Assembly: GCA_000695325.1 (NCBI GenBank)
Contig: AVPN01000544.1
Location: 1-27,448, forward strand
DNA: 27,448 nucleotides
Direction: 5' to 3'
Origin: Pleurobrachia bachei
Taxonomy: Eukaryota > Ctenophora > Tentaculata > Cydippida > Pleurobrachiidae
A program made the position numbers and the translations under genes. The notes below the pieces were generated by a model. That model did no database searches. It had not been told where the DNA came from and saw nothing but the letters and a program-made list of their open reading frames with translations. This document shows, piece after piece, positions 11,049-21,629 of this stretch (position 1 is its first letter; each line of letters begins with the position of its first letter).

Positions 11049-11081
11049 ATACTTCCATATACCCGGGGTATATGGAAGTAT
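11049..11081. repeat. Perfect 16-bp-arm hairpin
   Basis: ATACTTCCATATACCC (11049-11064) is complementary to 11066-11081 around a single G. It sits beside an AT run and two further ACCGGGTA words (near 11000 and 11030), so it may be the end of a small element. Confidence 0.85.
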
Positions 11082-11936
11082 GTTGGAGTGTTGTTGAACT
11101 GAGCTCGCTGCTAGAAAAGATTATATATGCTGTCTACTGTCTAGATACAGAGCTCCTCTCAATATAAATAGCCGAAAGTAGCAGAAGTACCACTTCAACG
11201 GGGCAGTAAAACACAAAAGATACTCATACACGTGGTATCGGCATCAGTACAAACAATGTCGAAACAGCAAACTAAATGGACATTATTGACTATTATCAAT
11301 TATAGTGGTCACCGTTCATAGTTCAAACAACACGAATAAGTGAAAGGGCTGGCTCAATGGGCACAGCAGCCATTAAATGTACGCCCAGAAAAAAGCTAGA
11401 GCACAAAATTGGAGAGGTTACCGACTACCGCTACGTCGGCCAAAGACTATCGAGGGGAGAATTTCTGCAAACATCATGGCACGTGTGTTCTCCCTCTCCC
11501 TCTCAGACTCTCCAATGGAGTCTCTAATTTCATGGCACACGTACCATACGGAAAGCGAAACAAGTGTAGCAGCTGCTAACACACAGTGAAGCACAGAATT
11601 GTGAGAGCCCACTATCTAATTCTATTCAATAATCGAGATGGGAAGCGGCAAGCAGTTTTAGTGCCAGAATGAAACTGCTAGGTAGTGGTGGAGGGTTCAA
11701 GAGAATTAAGAGAAACCAATACAAACACAGAGCACGGTGTGAGCCACACAACAACTAAACCAAATGTACGAACGTTGCATTGAATGTGAATAGAACTCCT
11801 TATCTTTGCCACGAGCTGCACGTGCCTGCGCGCGTCAAAGAGTCTGTGGGACGATCTCACACAGTGAGAAATATACCAAGCGAGGGACAGCCGACAGTGT
11901 TATAACCAACTGTTACACGCCTACTTTGGTAATGAA

Positions 11937-11964
11937 ATTACCCCTCCGCTCACGGAGGGGTAAT
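11937..11964. repeat. Perfect 12-bp stem, 4-nt loop hairpin
   Basis: ATTACCCCTCCG pairs with CGGAGGGGTAAT around CTCA. No T-tract follows, and no gene next to it suggests a role. Confidence 0.85.
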
Positions 11965-12320
11965 AATGTCGCCTTTGCAACAGAAAAAAGATGAGATTGA
12001 GAGCTGGTGATGACTCATCCTATGAAGAGAAGGAAACACATGTTATGTGGCACATGCCCCGACAACAACTACAGGATGACGTATTATGCCCTGCTCTCTC
12101 GACCCTCTCCCCAGTCACACGCCCCGAAGTAACCCGGAAACAGGTTAAAAGTTAACATTGTCAGCAGACAGCTGTCAACTGTTCAAGGTGTGGAACTGCA
12201 GAAATTAGGTTTGAAGGCAATGACTCTGGGACGTAGACAATGATATGACGACAGTGCACTGTGCAGTGTGCAGTACCATAACAGCTGGTAGTGTACATAA
12301 CATGTGGATTGGGTACAACC

Positions 12321-12341
12321 TGTCAGGCCAATGCTCTGACA
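12321..12341. repeat. Dispersed short repeat shared with the palindrome centre
   Basis: CAGGCCAATGCTCTGACA (12324-12341) also occurs at 9401-9418 and, inverted, at 9362-9379. The local unit starts TGTCAG and ends CTGACA, a 6-bp inverted repeat. Confidence 0.7.
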
Positions 12342-13120
12342 AGGTACAACAACAAGGACAAGTACATATAACCGACAGTCTCGGTCTACCAGGCCAATCT
12401 ACCCCTGCGTGGAATCTGCACTCGACCAGATCTGGTGCCGCCAACCAGTATTTTCCCACTCTCCACCAGCCACCTTGACGGTATTCCACTTCATACAAAT
12501 TCAAAACAGCATAGTTTTGGGGGGTGTGAAGAAAGTATCAGTATAAAGGAGATGTTATCACAAAAACAGGGCGTGTTCACACACTGACATGCAGAAACAC
12601 ATAAACAGAGTTCATTTTAAACGACTTGAGTGGTAGTATTACCCAGGCCATGGATTTAAGACATCTTATTTGAGCAAATCTGCAAGGAATCGGAAGATTT
12701 CAACTAAAGATGACTAAAATACACGGCCAGGGAATTGGTTAAAACAACTCAAGATATATTTGGTAATGAACCACTTGTATCATTACAAATTTCAATTATT
12801 TAACACGGCGTTATTTTACACAAAATACACTCAAAAAGATAAAAATTGTACACCACGCCAACAACCACAGCTGAGGACCCTCCTCCTTCGAATATAGTGT
12901 CTCAGAGAGAGGAGGGTTCACACTTCAGCCAATTACACATCGATAGTTGTACATCAAACATACATCGATAGTTCGAGATCAAATACACCTGTTCAAATTC
13001 AAGGAAAGAACTTTATCCACGCTACCTTAGGAGTCTTTTGTGACACGATTTGCACACAGTAAAAATAATCATTAATTCCCTTCGCGTTCGATCATCAATC
13101 AGCTGTTAGCGTCTCTTTAA

Positions 13121-13749
13121 AGTAAGAGTGGCGCGCCGTGTTTTCTCACAAAACTTGGAACGGTATCGATAAATTCCAATTCTGTCGTGTTCATTAGTTA
13201 TGACGTAATATGTTCATTATTTCAACTTTCAAAAAGATGCTCTACAGAAAAATAGGTGCATTGTGGATTGAAATGGATGCTTGCATCGTGTTCAGCGTCA
13301 AAAAATAGCCGGGGTACCAAATTTTGGTGTCTCTACCTTGTCTGTGACGCGAGATATCGACAATTATCGAAAACGACCAAAAATGAGAGAAAGAGAGTTT
13401 GTGTATTTTGGGTGCTAGTTGTTTGTGCGCGCACCCAAAAGTAACAATCTCTCTCGCACCCAATTTGGTCGTTTTTAATATTTGTCGCGTCTCAGACAAG
13501 GTAGAGACACCAAAATTTGGTACCCCGGCTATTTTTTGACGCTGAACACGATGCAAGCATCCATTTCAATCCACAATGCAGCTATTCTTCTGTAAAGCAT
13601 CATTTTGAAAGTTGAAATAATGAACATATTACGTCATAACTAATGAACGCGACAGAATTGGAAATTATCGATACCGTTCCAGTGGTCCTGATGGTACTCC
13701 CCGTTCATCCACCAAGTTTTGTGAGAAAACACGGCGCACCACTCTTACT
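13121..13749. mobile_element. Foldback / MITE-like element flanked by TTAA
   Basis: Long inverted repeats of about 300 bp (left arm 13121-~13417, right arm ~13431-13749) start AGTAAGAGTGG and mirror each other with scattered mismatches around a GGGTGC/GCACCC inner stem. TTAA lies immediately outside both ends (13117-13120 and 13750-13753), the target typical of piggyBac-type transposases, though the termini do not look like a canonical piggyBac end. The right arm carries a 30-odd-bp insertion near 13680-13713 absent from the left arm. No transposase is encoded, so the element is non-autonomous. Its right end lies about 60 bp from the stop of the syntaxin gene and may supply part of its 3' end. 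Confidence 0.75.
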
Positions 13750-13811
13750 TTAATCAACCCTCTATCACATGATATATACACACACAAAACAATCATCTCA
13801 TACAATCATTG

Positions 13812-15443
13812 TCATTTCTTCCCCTTTGTAGACAGATAGATCACTAGACCAATAACAACAGCAGCTATCGTTACAATACCCAGTAGAATGAACACTTTCT
13901 TTCTGTATTTGTTTTGGTATTGTGATGCCTTCACTACTTCTGCTGTCCCCTCTTCAACCCGCTGATGCGCTACCTCCACATTCGCTTCGATATTATCTGG
14001 GGGATAATGGAATTATAATGCTGCCAAATGTAGTGTTATAGTGGGAGGAAAAGATATGTGGTAATGGTGATAGGATATAATGTTGTAACATACCGATCAT
14101 ATCGCCTTGTTCATATACCATAGCTCCAATCTCTCGGAACATTTCATTAACTGTTACCATATCAGTCTGAAAGAAAGAAATTTCATTAAATAAAACCCTG
14201 TTGCGAAGGAAAAATAGTAATCTCTTTTCATGATTATCTATCAATCCGGTCCTAAAATTACTAACCTCTAATCGCCTGATTGCCTCTTCTCTCTCATTTA
14301 TTAAAGCTGTCGTGGTGTCCAACTCATCTTGAAACTCTTGAAGCTCCGACAATTTCTGCTGCCTGACAAAACACTGTTATCAGCCGAAAAAGGCATCATT
14401 TTATCACCGCTCCAGATATATTCAGAGTCGCGGTGTTATCGGGCCGCTCCATTCAGAGTCGCGGTGTGGATCGCGCGCCTCCCTTTTGCTGGCAGGAGTG
14501 AACTTTAATAAGTTGAGAGTTACAGCGCGTCACACCTGTTGTCATCATCTACGAGTTGATCGTTCTCAGCATACTGAGTGTCTACAACAGGCTGTCTCGT
14601 GATCTCCGAACGAAGCGAGGCAGTTCGGGATCTCATCCGGGACAGGGCTGCCCGCTCCTTTTCAGCTTCAATCTAGGGGGAATATCAGGGGTTATGACCC
14701 TCTTTTGGGGTTGGTAGAATTTAGAATACAACGTGGTGATGTAATGCATGTCACCATTCTGTGTTCCTATCACTCCCTCTTTCTCTCTTCATTATAACTT
14801 ACCGACTGATATTTCTTGTACTGTTTCAAGGCATCTGTAAACTGTTGTCGCAGTCTTTCTACCTGTATCTTCCTTGTTTTCTGCAAGAGACACTACATAG
14901 CGTTAACATAATATATTGTACCACTCCCAGACATCTTTATCATGCTCTAACTGTTTACTTTTGTTACAAACAGTAAACACATCACTAAAAAAACGATTAT
15001 CAAACAAAGACAAACATTTCAAATTTTGCAACTGCTAAAAACAAACTAAAATCAGATTATATAGCTACCTCTTCCTGGGGGGAAGGTGAATCTTTGCAGA
15101 TGTCAGTTACTTGTCGCATCATTGTGTTAGTACTTTCAACCGCTGCCTGGATCTCATTCTGTGAGAGGGAGAGAGAGGGAGAGATAATTCATTAATTAAA
15201 TAGTTAGTGGTAACATTCAAACGAAGAAACTTTCTTTATTTGGCCCGGTTTCAAAACAAACTAGGACATTCTTACAATGCAACGTTATGACATGCTTACC
15301 TTCTTTTTCTCCCACTGTGCCCTAAGAGCGGGTGTTTCTCCAGGAGTCCCTATAATAGAGACCTGCTTCTGAAGACTATTAACATTGGAACCAATCTTGA
15401 ACACAGCCGCCCCTATCTTCTGGATCAACTGGTCGTAATTCAT
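13812..15443 (-). CDS. STX7/STX12-like: Qa-SNARE syntaxin, STX7/STX12 (endosomal) type
   Basis: Seven exons: 15300-15443, 15069-15158, 14803-14880, 14536-14672, 14266-14362, 14094-14166 and 13812-13996. All have GT-AG borders and matching phases, giving 267 residues, the usual size for this family. It begins MNYDQLIQKIGAAVFKIG, has an N-terminal regulatory helical region, then the SNARE motif (LINEREEAIRRLETDM through EQGDMIDNIEANVE) with the zero-layer Gln in the EQG triplet. After the basic KYRKK comes a C-terminal membrane anchor (VFILLGIVTIAAVVIGLVIY). By family, it is a target SNARE for fusion between late endosomes, lysosomes and recycling endosomes. It is last in a run of same-strand genes. 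A TTTCTAG acceptor-like site lies 10 nt before the ATG. STX7 and STX12/13 cannot be separated by eye. Confidence 0.93.
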
Positions 15444-15885
15444 CCTGTTCCTACTAGAAAATAGAAAATGAGGACTCGAAATAATGATGAAACAGGGTAA
15501 GATAATAGAGATGATCGTAGGAGGGGAAGGGGAGATAGTGAAGGAGAGAAAAAGAGAGGGCTGAGCATACTACACAGCATGTAGAAATCAGGAGTTAGAG
15601 AATGGTGACAGTCAAACAATTCTTAGTACACTGCTATAATACTGTCTCATTGTATTAGCAGCTAAAATGTTGTGTTTACAATTCATACAAATTCTTAACA
15701 AAATCAAACAAACAAATTCACACATCACACTACTACCCAGACTTCAGTTCAATATATCCAGCCTTGTCCGACAGTCTAGTCAGTTCCCTCTCTAACCCTC
15801 TCTGTAATTATACATGTAACACACACTGAGCTGTCACATAAGTTCAAAAGATTCAATTTAGAAACAAACATCAAAACACCCTCCT
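15444..15885. other. Gap between syntaxin and WIPI4
   Basis: 442 bp, the longest spacer in the gene cluster. I see no reading frame, RNA gene or obvious promoter element. A pyrimidine-rich stretch ending TTTCTAG lies next to the syntaxin start. Confidence 0.5.
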
Positions 15886-16944
15886 TCATATCTCAAGATC
15901 CTGCGTTATATCTAGAAACACGTTATACGCCTCTCTGTTACAGTTCCCATCTTTAGTAAATACATACTTGTGGAACGTCCCATCATAACACAGTGCTATC
16001 ACTGAATTCTTAACAGCTGCACCTGAGGAATGGGGCGGAAACACACAGACTGAGGAGCACTCTGATTTTAGGGTGAAACTAGACATGGCCCATTGACTAC
16101 CCAGATAACCAACATTGGCTACTGTTATCCGTTTGTTTAGTTCAGGGTTTCTAATAGCAAATATATGGACTGTCCCTTTATCGCTACTAACACATAGATA
16201 CGTATTGTCTCTGTTGAATGTAATACAGTTTACTGTAGCAGTGTCTGTACCCCTCCTAACCTCAATTATCAGCTGTCTACTTCTCATATCAAACACCCTG
16301 ATTAGTGTCCCCTTCCCGCTAGCTGTGGCTGCCATAGTACCACTATGGTTCAATGCCACACACTGTAACTCTGTCTTGTGAGCGTTAATGGTAGGTGGTG
16401 TAGATGTAGCCCCTACAGCAGCACCCGCAGTGGTCAGGTCGAATATTTGGAGGCTCCCTGCCCAGGTTCCAGGGTATACCATCACCGAATTAGATGGACA
16501 AACCTCGCATATACCCCTGATATTGGCCCTCGTCTCAAGGGTCTGGAGATGTTTGGGGTCTTCAGGGAAACTAAATATACAAATCTTGTTTGTTAGCACG
16601 ATAACAAGTCGATCACGGGTCATTCTCACTGCTTTTATCACTGAATCAAAGGAGAATTCCAAGACGAACTGTTTCTTGGCGGCATCCCAAATGCGGCACA
16701 TTTTCCCGCTAAATTTACTCTGATACCCCCCTCCGACCATTGCGATCAGGTTAGTTCTATGTAACATCTGGACAATACGAACTGAACCAAACTCCTCAAA
16801 ACTACCCTGAGCGAGAGGTGCTAGGGGCTCCAAGTTGTAGACCCTGTATCCCGTATCCATGGCAACAGTAAAACATGCCCCATCTTGGTTGACACTCAGC
16901 CCCTGGACCGTCTTGTGGGAGGAGGACCCGGTGCCGTGACTCAT
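15886..16944 (-). CDS. WDR45: WIPI4 / WDR45-type PROPPIN, full-length copy
   Basis: One intronless frame of 352 residues, close to human WIPI4 (about 360). Family members are seven-bladed beta-propellers that bind PI3P or PI(3,5)P2 and act with ATG2 in autophagosome formation. Visible hallmarks are MLHRTNLIAMVGGG (60-73), INAHKTELQCVALN (186-199), the KGTLIRVFDM strand and the phosphoinositide-binding Arg-Arg-Gly at 230-232 (VRRGTD; Leu or Phe usually precedes it), SSDKGTVHIFA, and the end DGNCNREAYNVFLDI. That ending matches WIPI4 rather than WIPI3. The ATG lies 5 nt after AATTAACAG, a good acceptor preceded by CTAAT. The 5' two thirds are duplicated at 18988-19731. Confidence 0.93.
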   Translation of the reverse strand: MSHGTGSSSHKTVQGLSVNQDGACFTVAMDTGYRVYNLEPLAPLAQGSFEEFGSVRIVQMLHRTNLIAMVGGGYQSKFSGKMCRIWDAAKKQFVLEFSFDSVIKAVRMTRDRLVIVLTNKICIFSFPEDPKHLQTLETRANIRGICEVCPSNSVMVYPGTWAGSLQIFDLTTAGAAVGATSTPPTINAHKTELQCVALNHSGTMAATASGKGTLIRVFDMRSRQLIIEVRRGTDTATVNCITFNRDNTYLCVSSDKGTVHIFAIRNPELNKRITVANVGYLGSQWAMSSFTLKSECSSVCVFPPHSSGAAVKNSVIALCYDGTFHKYVFTKDGNCNREAYNVFLDITQDLEI

Positions 16945-16959
16945 ACACGCTGTTAATTA

Positions 16960-17060
16960 GGGGGGTGGGGAGTTAGTTGGGGTTGGGGATGGAGAGGGGG
17001 GAGTTAGTTGGGTAGAGATGGGGGATGGAGGGTGGAGTTAGTTGGGTAAAGATGGGGGTG
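16960..17060. repeat. G-rich minisatellite upstream of WIPI4
   Basis: About three degenerate copies of GTTAGTTGGGTAGAGATGGG. A diverged counterpart lies at about 19755-19860, upstream of the truncated copy, so it predates the segmental duplication. Confidence 0.75.
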
Positions 17061-17203
17061 GTGGGTGGAGCAGAGATAAACGAGAACTGGATAAAAGTCG
17101 GGTAAAAATATTATTTATCAAAATAAATAAACAACTAAAAAGTAAAAAGTCTGCAGTGGGCCGGGTTAACGTATCTCCCACAGATCATTAAAACATGATA
17201 CAG

Positions 17204-18580
17204 TTAAGCCACAACATCAGGTAGTTCAACTACTACAGGTAACTCATCCTCACCACCCTCCTCAAACTCCCAACTGAAATGTTCCTCTAGATGCCCCCTA
17301 AACTTTCTCCCCTTCTCAACTAACCCCTTATCTATAACCCCCTCCTGCTCACCCTCACCCAGTGTCCTGAAAAACTCCCCAAGACAAGCTGCAAGGAAAT
17401 TGTCACGGGACACTATGTCCACGAAGAAATCCCGTGGTGTCTCCTTGAGATGGAAATGGAGGGTATGGATAAAGGATTTGTAGAACTCAGGTCGGGTTTG
17501 AAGGGATGTTTGTGCTCTACAGAGGGTGTCGACCATTTGTTTCCACTGCTCAAAGGCACTGTAAACATGCCCCAGTAGGAACACAATGAAAGATATCTGT
17601 AGTTCTGCTAACACCTCCCCTTCACCCCCACATTCCTCAACCATCCAATCAACTGTGCCTGAGGTATCCAAGAAAAACTGGGACAAATCTGAACCAGATT
17701 TACCCTTACTTGCACCTTTCCGGTCAACTTTCGTGAATTTCATCGTGTTCTCAGGGTCTGTAACAAACTTAGCATCCAACTTCTCCTCAATTGTTACAGC
17801 ATCGCTCACGTCTTGTTCAGCATTAGGGTTGGGCAGTAGGGCAGTAGCTGAGTAAATATATCCAGAAGAGGGGGTGGTTCGAGCTACAGAGAGTGGGGTA
17901 ACGTGGTCACTGAGACTAGTCCACCGTTTGAGGTGCTGGAAGGGGTATGCTGCAAGGTTGGTATCGAGGGATTGAGGAGAGGGGTGAGGTTCAGGGAGGG
18001 GCGTTAGAGTTTCCTCTTTTGCGTTCCACTCTTTATACAACACAGGGGGGGGGGTTGAGAACTGAGAACTGAGAAGGGGATGGTAAGGTAATATAGCATC
18101 GATGAAGCTTGAAAATTTAAAGCGGGTTCATAAATTGGACACGGCGTATGTTTCCACTACAACAATATTAAAGGGGTTGCGGGAGAGCTACTAACCTCGC
18201 CCTTTGAGAATGAGTGAAAGAATCCAGTTCTAGATCCCACAGCCCCCTCTTTACTGACTGCATTGTAAAATATAAAATGAACACCCGGCGGGACCATCTT
18301 GAGCCCCATGAACTTGGGTCCAACCTGAAGAAAATGTTTTTTTAGATTTTATGAAATTGAACTCTAACAAAGAATTTACCCTTGAATCAATTTTCATATC
18401 ACTCAAACTTCCCCGCCACTCGCCAGTTCACCCTACTATCCCCTGTCTTACCGTCCAGCTAGCGTAGTCGATTCCAAACTCTGTACCAGGCGGCATATTC
18501 TTAATGACAAGAAAGGCACCAGTTTTATACAGCTCATCTATCTGTTCCTTAGTAAGTGAGGTAAGTGCACTGTCTCCCAT
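17204..18580 (-). CDS. AAR2: AAR2 splicing factor homologue, copy A (altered acceptor)
   Basis: Exons 18452-18580, 18196-18324 and 17204-18043, about 365 residues. AAR2 is a U5 snRNP assembly factor that holds PRPF8 in the cytoplasm before it is replaced by the Brr2 helicase. Family features are NMPPGTEFGIDY in exon 1 and VGPKFMGLKMVPPGVHFIFY in exon 2. The last exon has the helical C-terminal domain, including QISFIVFLLGHVYSAFEQWK. Oddly, the acceptor of exon 3, a clear TTTAG in copy B, is missing here; ten C residues run almost to the exon. The nearest AG (18062-18063) would add 18 nt in frame, six residues FSTPPP. Either that cryptic site is used, or copy A is impaired, or the homopolymer was mis-assembled. 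The ATG lies 7 nt after a CCTAG. Confidence 0.85.
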
Positions 18581-18766
18581 TATGTAACTAGGCTACTAGG
18601 GGATGCAGTTAGTGTTTAGAAGTCTTCAAATGAATAAAACAAATACTTTCCCCTGAAATATCATGCAAAAGATACATCCAACCATGGTTTATACACAAAC
18701 TCTCACAAATAAATTATACTCAAACTGTACATACATAACGTACCACACAACATGCTGAATAAATGC

Positions 18767-19003
18767 ATTAGGGGAGACTTGACCCATATGGAACACTTGC
18801 CCAAATGGAATTTTTCTCTTGGGAGCCCAATATACGATTTTCAAGATTACTTCACCCTGGAATGTGATACAAATAGGCTCAGTACCATTTCCAGCCCTTG
18901 TAACTACCCATTGGACAGTCAATGAAATTTTTGGCGAACGAAAAAAACCAACAAAAAAAACTAGTAATTTTGCCAGTCTGATACCATTTATTTTGTGCAC
19001 CCA
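18767..19003. other. Unrelated 237-bp filler at the duplication junction
   Basis: Sequence between the two duplication units that matches neither flank. It is partly open on the minus strand (e.g. KIVYWAPKRKIPFGQVFHMG) but has no recognised domain. On the minus strand it supplies the stop codon and an AATAAA hexamer immediately after the WIPI4 breakpoint. It may be a fragment from elsewhere captured at the junction. Confidence 0.6.
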
Positions 19004-19731
19004 AATGTAATACAGTTTACTGTAGCAGTGTCTGTACCCCTCCTAACCTCAATAATCAGCTGCCTACTCCGCATATCAAACACTCTGATTAGTGTCCCCT
19101 TACCACTAGCAGTTGCGGCCATAGTACCACTATGGTTCAATGCCACACACTGTAGCTCTGTTTTGTGTGCATTAATAGTAGGTGGTGTTGATGTAGCCCC
19201 AACAGCAGCCCCCGCAGTGGTCAGATCGAATATTTGGAGGCTCCCCGCCCAGGTTCCAGGGTATACCATCACCGAATTCGAAGGACATACCTCACATATA
19301 CCCCGCATATTGGCTCTGGTCTCAAGAGTTTGGAGATGTTTGGGGTCTTCAGGAAAACTAAATATACAAATCTTGTTTGTTAGCACGATAACAAGTCGAT
19401 CACGGGTCATTCTCACTGCTTTTATCACTGAATCAAAGGAGAATTCTAAGACAAATTGTTTCTTGGATGCATCCCAAATTCGGCACATTTTCCCGCTAAA
19501 TTTACTCTGATACCCCCCTCCGACCATAGCTATCAGGTTAGTTCTGTGCAACATCTGGACAATACGAACTGAACCGAACTCTTCAAAACTACCCTGAGCG
19601 AGGGGTGCTAGTGGCTCCAAGTTGTAGACCCTGTATCCAGTATCCATGGCAACAGTAAAACATGCCCCATCTTGGTTGACACTCAGCCCCTGGACCGTCT
19701 TGTGGGAGGAGGACCCGGTGCCGTGACTCAT
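18988..19731 (-). pseudogene. WDR45 (truncated copy): 3'-truncated WIPI4 copy
   Basis: A frame of 247 residues. The first 243 match the full-length WIPI4 except A89S and I142M; then GCTK and a stop come from the junction filler. It keeps the RRG motif at 230-232 but loses the last propeller blades (about 110 residues), so a closed seven-blade propeller is not possible. The start context, with CACAG 5 nt before ATG, is preserved. Many DNA differences from the full copy are silent, which is unexpected for a copy broken at birth. Alternatives: recent loss after a period of selection, gene conversion, or a functional short form. Confidence 0.85.
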
Positions 19732-21552
19732 ACACGCTGTGAATTAGGGGAGTTCGGGGGGTTAGTTGGGTAGAGATGGGGAATAAAGGGGAGGGGGTTA
19801 GTTTGGTAGAGATGGGGATGGAGGGGAGTTAGTTAGCTGGGTAGAGATGGGGATGGAGCAGAAATAAACGAGAACTGGATAAAAATCGGGTAAAAATACT
19901 ATTTATCAAAATAAATAAACAACTAAAAACGTCTGGCGGTCATTAAAACATTATAAAGTTAAACGACATCTGCAACCTCATCAGGAAGTTCAACTACTAC
20001 AGGTAACTCATCCTCACCACCCTCTTCAAACTCCCAACTAAAATGGTCCTCTAGATGCTCCCTAAACTTTCTCCCCTTCTCAACCAACCCCTTATCTATA
20101 ACCCCCTCCTGCTCTCCCTCACTAAGCGTCCTGAAAAACTCCCCCAGACAAGCTGCTAGGAAATTGTCACGTGACACAATGTCCACGAAAAAGTCCCGTG
20201 GTGTCTCCTTGAGATGGAAATGTAGGGTATGGATAAAGGATTTATAGAACTCAGGCCGGGTTTGAAGGGATGTTTGTGCTCTACAGAGGGTGTCCACCAT
20301 TTGTTTCCACTGCTCAAAGGCACTGTAAACATGACCCAGTAGGAACACTATGAAAGATATCTGTAGTTCTGCTAACACCTCTCCTTCACCCCCACACTCC
20401 CCCACCATCCAATCAACTGTTCCTGATGTGTCCAGGAAAAACTGGGACAAATCAGACCCTGATTTGCCCTTACTCGCACCCTTCCGGTCAACTTTTGTGA
20501 ATTTCATCGTGTTTTCCGGGTCTGTTACAAACTTAGCGTCTAACTTTTCCTCAATCGTCACCGCATCACTCACGTCTTGTTCTGCGTTAGGGTTGGGGAG
20601 TAGAGCAGTAGCTGAGTAAATATATCCAGAGGAGGGAGTGGTTCGAGCTACAGAGAGTGGGGTAACATGATCACTGAGGCTTGTCCACCGTTTGAGGTGT
20701 TGAAAGGGGTATGCTGCAAGGTTGGTATCGAGGGATTGAGGAGAGGGATGGGGTTCGGGGAGGTTCGTTAGGGTTTCCTCTTTTGCATTCCACTCCTTAT
20801 ACAACACCTAAATGAGGGGGGGGGGTCAGAACTGAGCATAGAGAAGGGGATGGCAAGAAAATAGAGTATAGCTGAATTAAAATTGGATTCATAAATTTGA
20901 CATGTCTTATGCTTTCTCTACAACAATACAAACGGAGGACTGAGCAATGAGCAGCCGCGAGCCGGGTGGTTTTCTACAGTTTTTTTACTTACCTCGCCTT
21001 TTGAGAATGAGTGGAAGAACCCGGTTCTAGATCCCACAGCCCCCTCTTTACTGACAGCATTGTAAAATATAAAGTGAACACCCGGGGGGACCATCTTGAG
21101 TCCCATGAACTTGGGTCCAACCTGAGGAGAAGGGGAGGTTTTTAATTTTATGAAGTTGAACTACAAAAAATAATACATGATACATCTCAAGGTTTACTCA
21201 AATTTCCCCTCTTACCGTCCAACTAGCGTAGTCGATTCCAAACTCTGTACCAGGCGGCATATTCTTTATAACAAGAAAGGCACCAGTTTTATACAGCTCA
21301 TCAATCTGCTCCTTAGTAAGTGAGGTTAGTGCACTGTCTCCCATTATATGTAACTAGGCTAGGGGTGCAGTTAGAGTTTAGAAGTCATCATTTATGAGCT
21401 GATTAAAGCGAATTATGATGACAAACATCTCCCTGAAATATCATGCAAAAGATCATACCAATGGTTTATAGTTTATACACAGACTCTCACAAATAAATTA
21501 TACTCAAACTGTACACACATAACACGTACCACACAACATGCTGAATAAATGC
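19004..21552. repeat. Segmental tandem duplication, unit B
   Basis: Direct-repeat partner of unit A. Its right flank runs into SFT2, whereas unit A's left flank runs into the WIPI4 3' end. This fits a simple tandem duplication of one ancestral segment with filler at the joint. Confidence 0.92.
19959..21344 (-). CDS. AAR2: AAR2 splicing factor homologue, copy B (normal structure)
   Basis: Exons 21216-21344, 20993-21121 and 19959-20807, 368 residues, all with consensus GT-AG sites. Exons 1 and 2 encode the same residues as copy A; exon 3 has five substitutions (e.g. LTNLPEP for LTPLPEP, MVGEC for MVEEC, LSEGEQ for LGEGEQ) and a different end, ELPDEVADVV. The acceptor of exon 3 is CATTTAG/GTGTTG, which copy A lacks. 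The role is as for AAR2: U5 snRNP maturation through PRPF8. The ATG lies 9 nt after CCTAG, with a CTCTAAC branch-point-like word upstream. This is the copy I would expect to be fully functional. Confidence 0.92.
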
Positions 21553-21629
21553 GTACTCCCTAAGTTATACCCCCTGCAAAGAAATGAAAGATTCTGAGGA
21601 AGACCACCAAAACATCACACATTTGTCCT

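Larger units (their letters stand above)
10791..13120. other. Gene-less stretch
   Basis: Over 2.3 kb with small hairpins (listed separately) and a direct repeat ACATCGATAGTT near 12936 and 12961. Scattered reading frames on both strands lack splice-site consistency or recognisable domains. Confidence 0.55.
16217..18766. repeat. Segmental tandem duplication, unit A
   Basis: This 2.55-kb unit, containing the 5' part of WIPI4, the intergenic minisatellite, AAR2 and 5' flank, recurs in the same orientation at 19004-21552 (unit B). Homology starts at AATGTAATACAG in WIPI4 and ends at GCTGAATAAATGC. The copies differ at many silent and intronic positions, so the duplication is not brand new. Confidence 0.92.

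Noticed and set aside
12205-12504. Overlapping open frames on both strands
   Set aside because: Cys/Trp-rich but without family resemblance; contains the dispersed 18-base repeat, so more likely repeat-derived.
18780-18960. Candidate spliced-leader RNA gene: a Sm-like GAAATTTTTGGCG near 18925 in the junction filler
   Set aside because: No clear leader with donor and no flanking stem-loops; a T-run followed by GG is common in AT-rich DNA.
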